Positions 1 through 8,809 are shown, counted from the stretch's first letter. The stretch: DNA of 64,000 nucleotides from Novosphingobium sp. (GCF_039595395.1 NZ_JBCNLP010000005.1:62001-126000), one strand, 5' to 3'. The notes: a model not told the origin generated them from the sequence alone. Numbers and translations are program-made.

Positions 1-2009
1 CCATAAAGGTCGACATTGCCGCTGTTCGCCGAGGTGTTGATGAAGGACAGCCCTGTCGCGCTGGTCGGGTCGGGCGCCACGATCGAGATCGCGTTGATCT
101 GGTTCGTCCACTTGGCATAATACAGCGCGGTGCTGTAGCGTAGCGCGCCATCGAAGAGCTTGCCCTTCATGCCCAATTCGTAGTTGGTGATCTTTTCGGG
201 AGAGACCGCCAGCGTCGCCCCGGCGTTGAGCGCGGCCTGCTGGATGTTCGCCGTCTGGCTGAGCACGGACACGTTGATCATGCCCGGGTTCACACCCTTG
301 GCCCAGGAGGCATAGACCATCAGATCGGGCGTGAACTGATAGTTGGCGATCACGCGCGGCGAAAAGTTGCGATAGGTGGCCGAGGCGAGCTTCGACCCGC
401 CGGCATAGTAACCTGCCGGAATATAGGCGCTCGACGCGACAGTCTGTCCGCCCGCAACGGCATAGGCGCCCAGATTGTCGATCTGATAGCGGCCTTCGGC
501 ACTGATCGACAGCTGGTCGGTGACATCATAGGTCAGCCCGCCGAAGATGCCGGTGGTCTTGCTGTCGGCCAGGCCACCGGGAATGGGATTGGCATAGGAG
601 AACAGCACACCGCCGCCGCCCTGAACGGCCTGAGCCTTCAGGTAGGAGACGCCAACCACGCCGTGCAGGCGGCCATACTTATAGGCCAGACGGCCTTCCA
701 TCGACCAGTCGTTGGTCTTGCGCTCCACCAGATAGGGGAAGTCGAAATAGCCGCGCGGATAAGCGGTGGAGACCAGCGCGCTCGAATCATAACCGTCGAG
801 ATCCAGCAGGTCGGTCCACACCTCGCGGTTGTAACCGGCCAGATAGGATGCCGTCAGATGTTCGTCGATGGTCCAGTCCGCAGTGAGATGCGCGTGCTTG
901 CTGATACGGCGCAGGCCATAGCCGTTAACGCCCTCGCTCGGCTTCACCACGCGGCCGGTGGGGTTGGCCAGCCATTGTGCCAGGCCGGGGGTGACATTGG
1001 TGTTGGCCGAAATCGGATTGGCCAGTGCCGGCGTGATGCCGCAGATATAGGCATTGGTGATTGCCGTGCCCTGGCCCTGCACGCCGCGGGTGTTGCCCTG
1101 GAACGAGCAGTTCGACTGGCTCTTCTGCACGATGGTGCCCGACGGGGTGGTGACATTATAGGCGAAGATATGCCCCTGCGCGCCTTCGCCGTCATTATCT
1201 TCCGAGCGCAGACCGAACAGCTTCATCTTGAAATTGTAGGCAGGCTTGAAGACCAGCAGCGCCGTGGCCACCGTGCTCATCTGGTTGCCCAGCTTGGTGC
1301 CATCGGCGGCGTTCGTCCACGAACCATTCTTGGCAAAGCGCTCGCCCGTCACGCGGAAGGTCAGCACATCGCCGAAAATCGGGCCTTCGATCGCCCCTTG
1401 CAAACGATAGTTCTGGCGGGTCCCCACCATGCCAAGCAGTGAGCCGTGCCACTGATCGGTCGGCTCCTTGGTGGTGACGTTGATGGCGCCGGCAAAGGTG
1501 TTGCGGCCATAATAGGCGCTTTGCGGGCCCTTCACCACGTCGATCTGCGCGGGATCCGTGATGGACAGGATTTCCGAAGGCGACGCGACGGCCACGCCGT
1601 CGATGAACATCGAGGTCGTGGTGGCCAGGGTCGTGGAGGGTGTGAAACCGCGCAGCACGATCTGCTGGAAGGAGCGGTCCGCGCGGCCCGAGTTGTTGTC
1701 GTTGATGTTGATGCCCGGCGTGTTCTGGGCCAAGGTTGACAGCGAGGTGATGCCACGCTGGTTCAGCGCGTCGGACGTCAGCGCGGTGATGGTCACCGGC
1801 ACTTTGAGAATGTCTTCCGAACGCTTGCGCGCGGTCACCAGAATTTCGCCGCCGCTGTCCTTGTCATCGCTTTTGGGCGCGGCACTGGCGGCATCGCTGG
1901 CGTTGGGCGCATCGGCGGCAAAGGCAGGCGCTGCCGCACCCAGAACGGCAAGCAAGGCAAGCATCGAAACCGACACTCCCACTTTGGCTTTCGCATTGCG
2001 TGTCTGCAT
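1..2009 (-). CDS. TonB-dependent outer membrane receptor (C-terminus beyond window)
   Basis: Outer membrane gated-channel receptor for active uptake of a ligand using TonB/ExbBD energy. The reading frame is open from the ATG at 2009 to the window edge, about 669 codons. A signal peptide covers roughly residues 1-31, followed by a Ser/Ala/Asp-rich linker and a TonB-box-like segment (EILVTARKR, near residue 55). The plug domain shows VPVTITAL, the LRGF and FIDGV segments and VVKGPQSAYYGRNTFAGAINV. The start is supported by GAGGGA six bases before the ATG. The last beta strands are not visible. The ligand cannot be read from sequence. Its promoter lies in the 467-bp gap upstream, which also holds a copy of the island-wide 19-bp repeat. 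Confidence 0.93.
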   Translation of the reverse strand, partial: MQTRNAKAKVGVSVSMLALLAVLGAAAPAFAADAPNASDAASAAPKSDDKDSGGEILVTARKRSEDILKVPVTITALTSDALNQRGITSLSTLAQNTPGININDNNSGRADRSFQQIVLRGFTPSTTLATTTSMFIDGVAVASPSEILSITDPAQIDVVKGPQSAYYGRNTFAGAINVTTKEPTDQWHGSLLGMVGTRQNYRLQGAIEGPIFGDVLTFRVTGERFAKNGSWTNAADGTKLGNQMSTVATALLVFKPAYNFKMKLFGLRSEDNDGEGAQGHIFAYNVTTPSGTIVQKSQSNCSFQGNTRGVQGQGTAITNAYICGITPALANPISANTNVTPGLAQWLANPTGRVVKPSEGVNGYGLRRISKHAHLTADWTIDEHLTASYLAGYNREVWTDLLDLDGYDSSALVSTAYPRGYFDFPYLVERKTNDWSMEGRLAYKYGRLHGVVGVSYLKAQAVQGGGGVLFSYANPIPGGLADSKTTGIFGGLTYDVTDQLSISAEGRYQIDNLGAYAVAGGQTVASSAYIPAGYYAGGSKLASATYRNFSPRVIANYQFTPDLMVYASWAKGVNPGMINVSVLSQTANIQQAALNAGATLAVSPEKITNYELGMKGKLFDGALRYSTALYYAKWTNQINAISIVAPDPTSATGLSFINTSANSGNVDLY

Positions 2010-2476
2010 AGTTCCCTCACTAGATAGTTTTATGGTCATGCCGGCGACAAGACCCCCAATTTCCCGCTGCAATAAATGTCATGTTCTCTTTATCGACCTA
2101 GGCACAACCGACGCCAAAGCGTCCCCCCGCGAAGCGACACAGGGAAATACATGTTGCAGATGGCGCATGTTGCACACTGCGACAGAAAGTCAGGACGATG
2201 CTTTGCGGGCCTCGGCCTGCGTATTCCCCGCGTGTCGTCGCCAGCTTGCTGACCCGACCGAGGAGAAGTGTGCATTGCATCATCACGAACAGGGAGAGGA
2301 TTTGGTCTGTATTCGCCTGTCGGATGGAACAGGCAGTGCCCCAGTTCAGACCCAAGGCGCGAGCGTTCGCACGCGTCGCAGCGTTCACTAGCCCAGGCGC
2401 CGTGGCGGGTAAAGACAAGGATCTGATAAACAACCAGGCGGGCCGGGGCGATGCATTTGCCGCAATGCAGCACACC
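2010..2476. other. 467-bp intergenic region upstream of the TonB receptor
   Basis: No reading frame here has a convincing ribosome binding site or recognisable product. Overlapping frames on both strands look like chance in GC-rich DNA. The region must carry the promoter of the receptor starting at 2009. The only structured signal I see is the inverted repeat at 2309-2327. The stretch 2030-2100 is relatively AT-rich and is a plausible core promoter, but I cannot pick -35 and -10 boxes with confidence. Confidence 0.5.
2309..2327. promoter_or_regulatory. 19-bp repeat copy, upstream of TonB receptor
   Basis: GTATTCG-CCTGT-CGGATGG matches the consensus TTATCCG-N5-CGGATAA at 10 of 14 arm positions, with CTG at the centre. 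It lies 300 bp before the receptor start, further than the other copies, so it is a weaker candidate. Confidence 0.4.
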
Positions 2477-3544
2477 TCAATCTTTACCTCCGAGGCCCTT
2501 TTTCAGAAAGGCGCGGATACGTACAGCAAGGTTTGCGCGCACATCGGCCCAGAACAGCCCAAGGTCATGATAATGCATCACCCCGCCCGGCATGGATTGC
2601 AGATCGAGCGCCTGGTCGGGCTGGACAAGCAGCAATCCGGAGACACAGCGCGCCGCGACTCCATGGGCAAGCAGCGGTCGCATCGGCCCCCGGCCCGGAT
2701 CGCCCGGCACGGCGCCTTGGGCAAGCTCTCTGCCGCCCTCGGGCCTTGCCGCGTCGAACGTGAGCGGATTGATGCAGACCAGTTGCTTGTCCGCACCGTC
2801 GCCATAGGTCTTCACATAGGCAGCCTGCGCGACCGTATTGATTTTGGGAATATTCACCTCATCGGCCAGATAGCTGTTCCATTGCAGCACGCAGCCTGTC
2901 TGTGCCGGGGTGGCACAGGGGGTCACGGTCTTGAACCGTTTGCCAAATTCGCCCTGAGACAGGTTGATGCCGATGATGTAGGCGGCCACCATCCGCTTTT
3001 GCAACGGCTGTCCGTCGATGCGCTTTTCGAGCAGGGTGGCAGCATGGAATGCGCCCTGACTGTGCCCGGCGAGGATAAAGGGCGCATCGCCAATCCGCGC
3101 GAGAAAGGCATCGAAGGCCCGCTCGACATCGGAATAGGCCAGGGCAAAGGCTGCCTTCTGCTGCGCGGGCGTGGTAAAGCTGTTGTAGCTGGCCGCGCGA
3201 TAGCGCGGCGCATAGACCCGGCAACAGCCGTTGAAAATGCTGGCCTGCCGCGCGATGCTGCTCTCGTCCGTCCAGCTATTGGCATCGCTGTCCTGCGTGT
3301 CCTCGTTCTGCGCGCCGGTGGGGCTGCGAAAAGTCGTGGGGTGAAGGAAGAAAACAGCCACCTGCGGATGTCTGGCCATCGGGGTCGCTCCGGCCGGCAA
3401 CGTCCTCCACGCCTGTGACCAGGACGAGGGCAGCGCATAATCGGGCGGCGGTGGCACATCCTGCGCTGCTGCCGGCCACGGCAGGGCCAGCATCAGCGCT
3501 GCCAGCAGAACACGCGGCGTAAACACCCGCTCCAAACATTTCAT
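2477..3544 (-). CDS. Secreted DUF3089 alpha/beta hydrolase-like protein
   Basis: Protein of 355 aa with an N-terminal signal peptide (hydrophobic core ending in AAAQ). The body fits the DUF3089 family, alpha/beta hydrolase-like proteins of unknown substrate: HPTTF near the start, CCRVYAPRYR, and the nucleophile elbow AGHSQGA with Ser. The start was placed at the ATG preceded by GGGGGA at about 8 bases; an ATG 24 nt further upstream lacks such a site. It is transcribed alone between the methyltransferase operon and the TonB receptor. A role in hydrolysing an ester in the periplasm is possible, but the family's reaction is not established. Confidence 0.8.
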   Translation of the reverse strand: MKCLERVFTPRVLLAALMLALPWPAAAQDVPPPPDYALPSSWSQAWRTLPAGATPMARHPQVAVFFLHPTTFRSPTGAQNEDTQDSDANSWTDESSIARQASIFNGCCRVYAPRYRAASYNSFTTPAQQKAAFALAYSDVERAFDAFLARIGDAPFILAGHSQGAFHAATLLEKRIDGQPLQKRMVAAYIIGINLSQGEFGKRFKTVTPCATPAQTGCVLQWNSYLADEVNIPKINTVAQAAYVKTYGDGADKQLVCINPLTFDAARPEGGRELAQGAVPGDPGRGPMRPLLAHGVAARCVSGLLLVQPDQALDLQSMPGGVMHYHDLGLFWADVRANLAVRIRAFLKKGLGGKD

Positions 3545-3604
3545 CGCGATTCCCCCTGTCCGTCGCATTGCGCGGCATCATTCCGCCGCAACAGCTTACG
3601 CAAA

Positions 3605-3635
3605 GGCCGCCATGCGCATGAACGTCATGGCGGCC
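3605..3635 (-). terminator. Hairpin downstream of methyltransferase operon
   Basis: Perfect 10-bp stem GGCCGCCATG/CATGGCGGCC with an 11-nt loop. On the minus strand it is followed by TTTGCG. It lies between the end of the operon at 3688 and the start of the DUF3089 gene, so it is a plausible intrinsic terminator for the operon. Confidence 0.65.
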
Positions 3636-3658
3636 ACTAGCGATTGCCTAGACCCAAG

Positions 3659-3679
3659 CGCCCGCTGGCAAGGCGGGCG
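3659..3679 (-). terminator. Second hairpin just after the methyltransferase gene
   Basis: Perfect 7-bp stem CGCCCGC/GCGGGCG with loop TGGCAAG, starting 9 bp beyond the stop codon of the minus-strand methyltransferase gene. No U tract follows, so it may stabilise the mRNA end rather than terminate. Confidence 0.4.
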
Positions 3680-3687
3680 TGGGCGGC

Positions 3688-4893
3688 TCAGTCCTTCACG
3701 GCGAGACAAGCATACCAACTGCCGATCAGCGCCCGGCCTTCAGGATGTCCTTCGGTAAAGAAATCGTCCCTGTTCGGATTGAGGACCGCGGTGCCCTTGC
3801 GATAGCCCACGCCGATCTTGTCGCGCGCGAAACCGGCCCCCATCGCCACCTTCACCCAGTCGGTGCGGGCGAGCGAGGTCATGAACGGCTCATTGTTGTA
3901 ATGCGACTCGAAATCGCAGCGCATCTGGTCCCACAGGCTCATATGCTCGTGCCGGGGCGGCACATCGACATGGCACATCACGCCGCCGGGCTTCAGGAGG
4001 CGGTGACTCTCCTTGAAGATCTGCCGCATGCCCTTGGCAGAAGTTTCGTGCAGCATCGCCGAGGAGCAGACGAGGTCGAAGCTCTCATCGGCGAAATCGG
4101 TGTGTTCGGCATCCTGCTGGCTGAAATGAATGGCCACACCCATGCTTTCGGCGCGCGCATGGCCATAGCGCAGCATCGGTGCGCCAACGTCGAGCGCATG
4201 GACCTCGGCATCCGGGAAAGCCTGCGCAATGGCAACCGTGGAATGGCCCACCGCGCAGCCCAGGTCGAGGATGCGCCTGGGCCTGAAATCGGGGAAAAAG
4301 CCAAGGACATGGCTGGCCAGCGTATGGCCGCGCCCGTCATTCTTCCAACCGCCATTCAGGTTGCGCAAATAGGTCGAGGCGAAACGGTCATAGAGCGCGC
4401 CCGCGCGAAAATCGACGTCCGACGTATCGGTGATATAGCCGCCCGCCATCCGGTGATGGTCAATCGCGCTGATGTAGCGCGGCATGGCCAGATCGGGGTT
4501 CAACCGCAGCGACCCCTTGGGCGCGGCGCTCTGCTCGGCCACCTTGCCGGCCAGTTCGTCATATTGCCGGTCGATCGCGCCATCCAGCGCCTGCCAGATG
4601 CGATCCTGATAGAACAGCGACAGCGTCAGCCAGTATTGATGCAAGGGCTGGCTTTCCAGCGCCCCGCGCACCTCGGCACTGCGGGTCGGCGCTTTGCCGG
4701 TTTTCGCGGTCACCTCCGGCACGATCACCTCGTCCAGCAGGCGCCGGTCGAGCGGGTCCATCTTCTGATTGGTCCACAGCCGCATGGCCAGGAAATGATC
4801 CTCCAGCGCCTGCTCGTCATGCGTGGCCTGAGGCATGACGGCGTGACCGAAATGCGCGTAAGCGGAAAGGTCTGTTTGGGCAAGAGTGGCCAT
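3688..4893 (-). CDS. SAM-dependent class I methyltransferase with N-terminal extension (copy 1)
   Basis: 401 aa. About 170 N-terminal residues of unknown fold carry LNPDLAMPRYISAIDHH, followed by a Rossmann methyltransferase domain: motif I ILDLGCAVGHS, motif II acidic HALDVGAPM, and a post-motif LLKPGGVMCHVDVP. It should bind SAM and methylate a small molecule, substrate unknown. The start is the ATG with AGAGG eight bases before it, 14 nt after the stop of the small partner gene. It is the last gene of a four-gene operon (b561, AllA-like, small protein, this). A clear paralogue sits at 39839-41065, also next to a paralogue of the small protein. The shared N-terminal region and the adjacency suggest the small protein and methyltransferase work together. 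Confidence 0.85.
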   Translation of the reverse strand: MATLAQTDLSAYAHFGHAVMPQATHDEQALEDHFLAMRLWTNQKMDPLDRRLLDEVIVPEVTAKTGKAPTRSAEVRGALESQPLHQYWLTLSLFYQDRIWQALDGAIDRQYDELAGKVAEQSAAPKGSLRLNPDLAMPRYISAIDHHRMAGGYITDTSDVDFRAGALYDRFASTYLRNLNGGWKNDGRGHTLASHVLGFFPDFRPRRILDLGCAVGHSTVAIAQAFPDAEVHALDVGAPMLRYGHARAESMGVAIHFSQQDAEHTDFADESFDLVCSSAMLHETSAKGMRQIFKESHRLLKPGGVMCHVDVPPRHEHMSLWDQMRCDFESHYNNEPFMTSLARTDWVKVAMGAGFARDKIGVGYRKGTAVLNPNRDDFFTEGHPEGRALIGSWYACLAVKD

Positions 4894-4906
4894 CGGGATA
4901 ACCTCT

Positions 4907-5269
4907 TCAGTTTGCATCGGCGGCAACGCGCGCCAGTTCGTTTTCATAGGCGGCCTGGTCGGCCAGCGCTTCGGGCATCAACCTGTCGCGCGCCACCCCC
5001 AGCACCCGATCATAGACCTTTTGCCGATAGGCGCCACGATAGGCGCGCGCTTCATCATCGGGGTGATAGGCATCAACATGAGCCGGACCATGCAGCCCGG
5101 CCGCATGCAGCAGCCGCTCATTGGCATCGAGCCGGTCCTTCAAGACCATCACCTCGCCCAGCAGCGCCAGCACCATGCCGGCCAGCGCATCCTGCGTGGC
5201 ACTCTCCAGAACCACGGGCTGGCTGCCTTTGGAACGGCTGGTCCGATCCACGTTTTTGCGTTCAACCAC
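4907..5269 (-). CDS. Small helical partner protein of the methyltransferase (copy 1)
   Basis: 120 aa, no family recognised. The central part is strongly helical with heptad-like leucines and charged residues (ALLGEVMVLKDRLDANERLL), followed by a Pro-Asp containing segment and another helix. It aligns without gaps over about 80 residues to the 119-aa product at 41062-41421. I chose the GTG start at 5269, which has GGAG seven bases before it and overlaps the stop of the AllA-like gene by 8 nt. Earlier in-frame starts would run deep into that gene. Likely a complex subunit or chaperone for the neighbouring methyltransferase; this is inference from conserved adjacency. Confidence 0.75.
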   Translation of the reverse strand: MVERKNVDRTSRSKGSQPVVLESATQDALAGMVLALLGEVMVLKDRLDANERLLHAAGLHGPAHVDAYHPDDEARAYRGAYRQKVYDRVLGVARDRLMPEALADQAAYENELARVAADAN

Positions 5270-5831
5270 GGTCTTGCTCCAAACTGAAACGAAACAGCCG
5301 CCCGGTCCGGGCGCGAATGTCCTTCTTGTCGAGATCCGGCCCATGGGCCTCCTCGGTCACCGCATCCTTGGCCTTCAGGTCATAGCCTGTCTGGCTGGAG
5401 AGCAGGACGACGAGTTGCGTGTTGGCCTCGATGGCAAAGGGAAACTCGTGCCATGTGCCGCGATGCATGGCAAAGCCGGCGCTGCCATCGAAATAGAAGG
5501 CTTGCACGGCGGAAAGATCAGGCAGATCGCCCTCGCACGGCGGAGCCATCACCGCGACAAAGGGCTTGCCGCCCAGCGGGATGAAGGCCTGCGTATGCTG
5601 GGCATGCCGCTCCATATAGCGCACCTCACCCGGGCGGGGGTCCATGTCGGCCAGGGTGATCTCGACGGGATGGTCGCATTCGAAGGGGGCTGGGTAACTC
5701 ATCCGCACCGCGCCCTTGTAGAAATCCACAGCCACGCTCTTGGCGCCGCTGGCCGCGCCGATGATCGCGCCAAAGGGGGCCAGCGCCTCGGCCGTGGCAG
5801 GCTGGGGGACAAGGGTGATGATGTCTGTCAT
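5262..5831 (-). CDS. Ureidoglycolate lyase (AllA)-family protein
   Basis: 189 aa matching the ureidoglycolate lyase family, a cupin-like fold that releases urea from ureidoglycolate to give glyoxylate. Visible family segments are APFGAII near residue 20, MERHAQHTQAFIPLGG, AVQAFYFDG and GFAMHRGTWHEFPF. The ERH and HRGTWH histidines correspond to conserved family positions. The ATG overlaps the b561 stop by one base (TGATG). No other allantoin pathway gene adjoins it, and its partners are a cytochrome b561 and a methyltransferase, so the true substrate may be a ureido or hydroxy-acid intermediate other than ureidoglycolate. Confidence 0.78.
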   Translation of the reverse strand: MTDIITLVPQPATAEALAPFGAIIGAASGAKSVAVDFYKGAVRMSYPAPFECDHPVEITLADMDPRPGEVRYMERHAQHTQAFIPLGGKPFVAVMAPPCEGDLPDLSAVQAFYFDGSAGFAMHRGTWHEFPFAIEANTQLVVLLSSQTGYDLKAKDAVTEEAHGPDLDKKDIRARTGRLFRFSLEQDRG

Positions 5832-6448
5832 CAGATGCCTTTCCACATACGGGTGAGAACGTCGTTGCGGTTGATGAGATGGTGTTTGAGGGCCCCTGCG
5901 ACATGCAGTGCCAGCAGGGCGCCGCCCAGCCACAGGCACCAGACATGGATGTGGGCGAAGAGGCGATATTTGAGCAGGACCGGAGCATTCCACGGGACCG
6001 GCGGCACGATATGCGGGATAAACCCGTGTGGGCCAAAGCCGTTCAAACCGAAAAACCACAATTCGGGCGCCGGATAGCCCGCACCTGCCGCCATTGAGGA
6101 CAACGCCGCCCAACCCGAAAGCGGCAATGCCAGCAGCAACAGATAGAGAAGCCCCTGAACGCAGGCGGCCAGCGCCACTTCAGAGCGTGAGGAATGTGCG
6201 GGCAGCGGCGGATGCCCAAGCGTCAGTCGCCACGCGATGCGAAATGCCACCGCGATGAGCAGCAGCAGGCCAAGCGTGTGATGGACCTGGCTGGAAAGTA
6301 GATGGCTCGCCTTGCCCGCAGGATCGCGCGCCACATAGGTCCAGCTCATGATGAGCCCCGCCGGCGCTTCGACCGCGATGGCGAACGCCGTGCCCCAATG
6401 CAGCACACGTGCCATGCGATTCCAGCCCGATACGGCTGCTTCTCCCAT
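5831..6448 (-). CDS. Cytochrome b561 family membrane protein
   Basis: 205 aa, four predicted membrane helices, with an N-terminal motif (RMARVLHWGTAFAIAVEAPAG) and histidines in VHHTLG, AHIHVW and ALHVAGALKHH suited to bind two b haems. Such proteins pass electrons between quinone and periplasmic or enzyme partners. The start was chosen at the ATG with AAGGAG eight bases upstream. It is the first gene of the operon with an AllA-like lyase and a methyltransferase, an unusual association. A copy of the 19-bp repeat lies 92 bp upstream. Confidence 0.85.
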   Translation of the reverse strand: MGEAAVSGWNRMARVLHWGTAFAIAVEAPAGLIMSWTYVARDPAGKASHLLSSQVHHTLGLLLLIAVAFRIAWRLTLGHPPLPAHSSRSEVALAACVQGLLYLLLLALPLSGWAALSSMAAGAGYPAPELWFFGLNGFGPHGFIPHIVPPVPWNAPVLLKYRLFAHIHVWCLWLGGALLALHVAGALKHHLINRNDVLTRMWKGI

Positions 6449-6539
6449 CGACGACTCCTTTGTCGGCCCCCTTGGCTTGGCCAGTCTGGAGCCGAACAAT
6501 GCATTGGTGGCGCGCGGAGCCCGGCATGCTTCTCCCAAT

Positions 6540-6558
6540 TTGCCCGCACAACGGATAC
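6540..6558. promoter_or_regulatory. 19-bp repeat copy, upstream of the b561 operon
   Basis: TTGCCCG-CACAA-CGGATAC matches the consensus at 11 of 14 arm positions, 92 bp before the b561 start. It shares the 5-bp spacer. Confidence 0.5.
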
Positions 6559-6616
6559 TCGCCACCATGCTTTGTCCCGCGCCTGACGGAAAAGAACCGG
6601 CTGCTGGGGCGCGCCT

Positions 6617-7552
6617 TCAGGTCGATCCCGATCCTGCCCCAGGCATCAGATCGCAGGCTTTGCCGCTCTGATGGCGCAAAAGCGCGACAAGTGCCCGTTC
6701 GCGCGCACTCAGCCGCGTTCCGCTGCGGCGGAACAGGCCGGCAGGGCGGCTGTAGACGGGATTGCCCATGTCCAGCGCCACCAGTTGGCCCTGCGCAATG
6801 AGATCGGCAAAGGTCGAATGATCGCCAAGGCAGATGAAGTCCCCGGCCAGAAGCGCGCCGCGAATGACCGTCAGCGACGAGGTGCGCATGGCAATGGGCG
6901 GCACGGGCAGATCGCGCTGGATGAACATGCGCGCCCAGCCCTCCACCAGATTGTCCTGATCAGGCACGATCCAGTGCGCCTGCGCCAGCGAGGCAAGGTC
7001 GGGAATGCCACCGGCAAACACCCGATGTCTGGAGCGCACCATCACGCTGGCGCGCTCCTCGACCAAAGGCTCGAAGGTCAGTCCGTCAAGATCGAGCCAT
7101 GGCGCGCGCGCGCCCAGCGCCAGGCTGATCCGACCCTCGCGCAGCGCGGCCAGCAGCGTGGCCGCAGTGCCCTCCACCACATGAAAGCAGGCATCGCCAT
7201 CCTCGGCCACCATGGACGCCAGCGCCTCGGGCAGGCGGCGTGCGGCAAAGGTTCCGTCGCTGCCGATCATGATCCTTTCCGCACCGCCACCGCCGCGCAG
7301 GGCGCCAATGGCCGCAATCGCCCGCGCCCGCTCCGCCAGGATCATGCGGGCACGCGGCAACAGTTCCTCGCCCATGGCGGTGAGCAAGGCGCCATGGGCT
7401 CCGCGCTCGAAGAGGCGCGCATCCAGATCCTGTTCGAGCAACTGGATCGACCGGGTGAGCGAGGGTTGCGACACCGACAGGGCCTGCGCCGCGCGGTTAT
7501 AGCTGCCAAGGTCGGCCACGGTGACGAAACGGATGAGCTGGCGAACGTCCAT
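6617..7552 (-). CDS. LysR-type transcriptional regulator
   Basis: 311 aa. The N-terminal winged helix-turn-helix (residues 1-60: RQLIRFVTVADLGSYNRAAQ, SQPSLTRSIQLLEQ) is typical of the LysR family, followed by a periplasmic-binding-like effector domain. It faces the LLM monooxygenase gene across a 129-bp gap that contains three TTGC-N5-RCAA boxes, so it probably controls itself and the monooxygenase/nitrilase-like pair. The start is the ATG at 7552, with an AGGAGCAGGA stretch upstream. The effector is unknown. Confidence 0.92.
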   Translation of the reverse strand: MDVRQLIRFVTVADLGSYNRAAQALSVSQPSLTRSIQLLEQDLDARLFERGAHGALLTAMGEELLPRARMILAERARAIAAIGALRGGGGAERIMIGSDGTFAARRLPEALASMVAEDGDACFHVVEGTAATLLAALREGRISLALGARAPWLDLDGLTFEPLVEERASVMVRSRHRVFAGGIPDLASLAQAHWIVPDQDNLVEGWARMFIQRDLPVPPIAMRTSSLTVIRGALLAGDFICLGDHSTFADLIAQGQLVALDMGNPVYSRPAGLFRRSGTRLSARERALVALLRHQSGKACDLMPGAGSGST

Positions 7553-7581
7553 AACGGTGATCCTGCTCCTCTCCGCGGCTT

Positions 7582-7639
7582 TTGCCCATAGGCATTGCGC
7601 ATAACAATGAGAAAAATTTGAATGGATTGCGCATAGCAA
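7582..7639. promoter_or_regulatory. Three LysR boxes between lysR and the LLM monooxygenase
   Basis: Three 13-mers of the form TTGC-N5-RCAA occur at 7582-7594 (TTGCCCATAGGCA), 7595-7607 (TTGCGCATAACAA) and 7627-7639 (TTGCGCATAGCAA, perfect arms). All fit the LysR T-N11-A rule. The 32-bp step between the second and third is close to three helical turns, as in recognition and activation half-sites. Confidence 0.7.
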
Positions 7640-7681
7640 ATGGCGGATCGTCCGTGCCGACCTTTACTCAGGAGACCCCCG

Positions 7682-8809
7682 ATGACGATGCCTTCCCTTG
7701 CCCATACGCTGGGCGATCTCGAAATCATCGGCATCGTCAACCACCGGTCGGGCGGAGTCGGCGATCCGCCACCTGCCCATGATTTCGAACCGGACTTCAT
7801 CCGCGATGTGGCCCGCCTGCAGGAAGCTGCCGGATACGACCGGGTGCTAATCGCCAACGCCGCCACCATGCCCGAAAGCTTTGCGCTGGGCACCTTTCTT
7901 GCGCCCCAGACCAGCCGCCTCGCCTTCATGATGGCGCACCGGCCCGGCTTCATCGCGCCCACCGTGGCCGCGCGCCATCTGGCCACCATCGACCGGCTGA
8001 GCGGCGGGCGGGCCGGCGTCCACATCATCGTTGGCGCCGACGACCGCGAGGTGCAGGCCGATGGCGCCTTCAACACCAAGGAGCACCGCTATCGCATGGC
8101 GGGGGAATATGTGGAGGTGATGCGCAAGATGTGGTCCACGCCCACCCCCTTCGACCATGAGGGCGAATTCTACACCTTCAAGGGCGCCCATGCGATGGTG
8201 CGCCCGGAAAAGGGAGCGATCCCCGTCTATTTCGGCGGCACGTCCGATCTGGCGCTCGACATGTGCGGGCAATATGCCGATGTCTATGCGCTGGCCGGGG
8301 AAACCCAGGCAGGCGCGGGTGCACTGGCGGCGCGCGCCCATGCGGCAGCGGCGCGCCATAATCGCCAGATCAAGGTGCTGATGACCATGGTCATCATTTT
8401 GGGCGAGACGGAAGCTGCGGCCAAGGCGCGTGCCGCGGCGCTTTATGACAAGGTGGTCGCGCAGGTGAATGCCGGCGCGCGCGGCATCATGGCCAATCAC
8501 GAAAAGGACGGCGACAAGGCATCGGCCGGTGCGTTCCAGCGCCTGGCCGAGCAGGCGGCGCAGGGCGAATGGCAGGACCAATGCCTGTGGACCGGCCTCA
8601 ACAAGGCGTATAACGGGCGCGGCAACAACAGCGTGCTGGTCGGCACGCACGAACAGGTGGCCAGCAGCCTGATGCGCTATCGCCAACTGGGCATCACCCG
8701 CTTCCTGCTGCGCGGGCCCGACCAGATCAATGACGCGGTCGATATTGGCGGCAAGCTGGTGCCCAACCTGCGCCGCATGATCGCCGAGCAGGAAACCCAA
8801 CCGGCCTGA
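7682..8809 (+). CDS. LLM-class flavin-dependent monooxygenase (SsuD-like) A
   Basis: 375 aa TIM-barrel flavin-dependent oxygenase of the luciferase-like family, closest in pattern to alkanesulfonate monooxygenases: AGYDRVLIA, AHRPGFIAPTVAARH, RLSGGRAGVHII, EYVEVMRKMW, PVYFGGTSDLAL. It would use reduced FMN from a separate reductase to oxygenate a small substrate. The start is the ATG with AGGAGA eight bases before it. The gene is divergent from LysR and followed by the nitrilase-like gene after 56 nt. It is a close paralogue of the minus-strand product at 9906-11003. No sulfonate uptake genes are seen nearby, so the substrate need not be a sulfonate. Confidence 0.9.
   Translation: MTMPSLAHTLGDLEIIGIVNHRSGGVGDPPPAHDFEPDFIRDVARLQEAAGYDRVLIANAATMPESFALGTFLAPQTSRLAFMMAHRPGFIAPTVAARHLATIDRLSGGRAGVHIIVGADDREVQADGAFNTKEHRYRMAGEYVEVMRKMWSTPTPFDHEGEFYTFKGAHAMVRPEKGAIPVYFGGTSDLALDMCGQYADVYALAGETQAGAGALAARAHAAAARHNRQIKVLMTMVIILGETEAAAKARAAALYDKVVAQVNAGARGIMANHEKDGDKASAGAFQRLAEQAAQGEWQDQCLWTGLNKAYNGRGNNSVLVGTHEQVASSLMRYRQLGITRFLLRGPDQINDAVDIGGKLVPNLRRMIAEQETQPA

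Noticed and set aside
2198..3418. 406-codon plus-strand frame
   Set aside because: Opposite the DUF3089 gene, with no motif; the minus-strand product has a signal peptide and GHSQG elbow.
3679..5385. 568-codon plus-strand frame
   Set aside because: Antisense to methyltransferase copy 1 and the small protein gene, which have real motifs, ribosome sites and paralogues.
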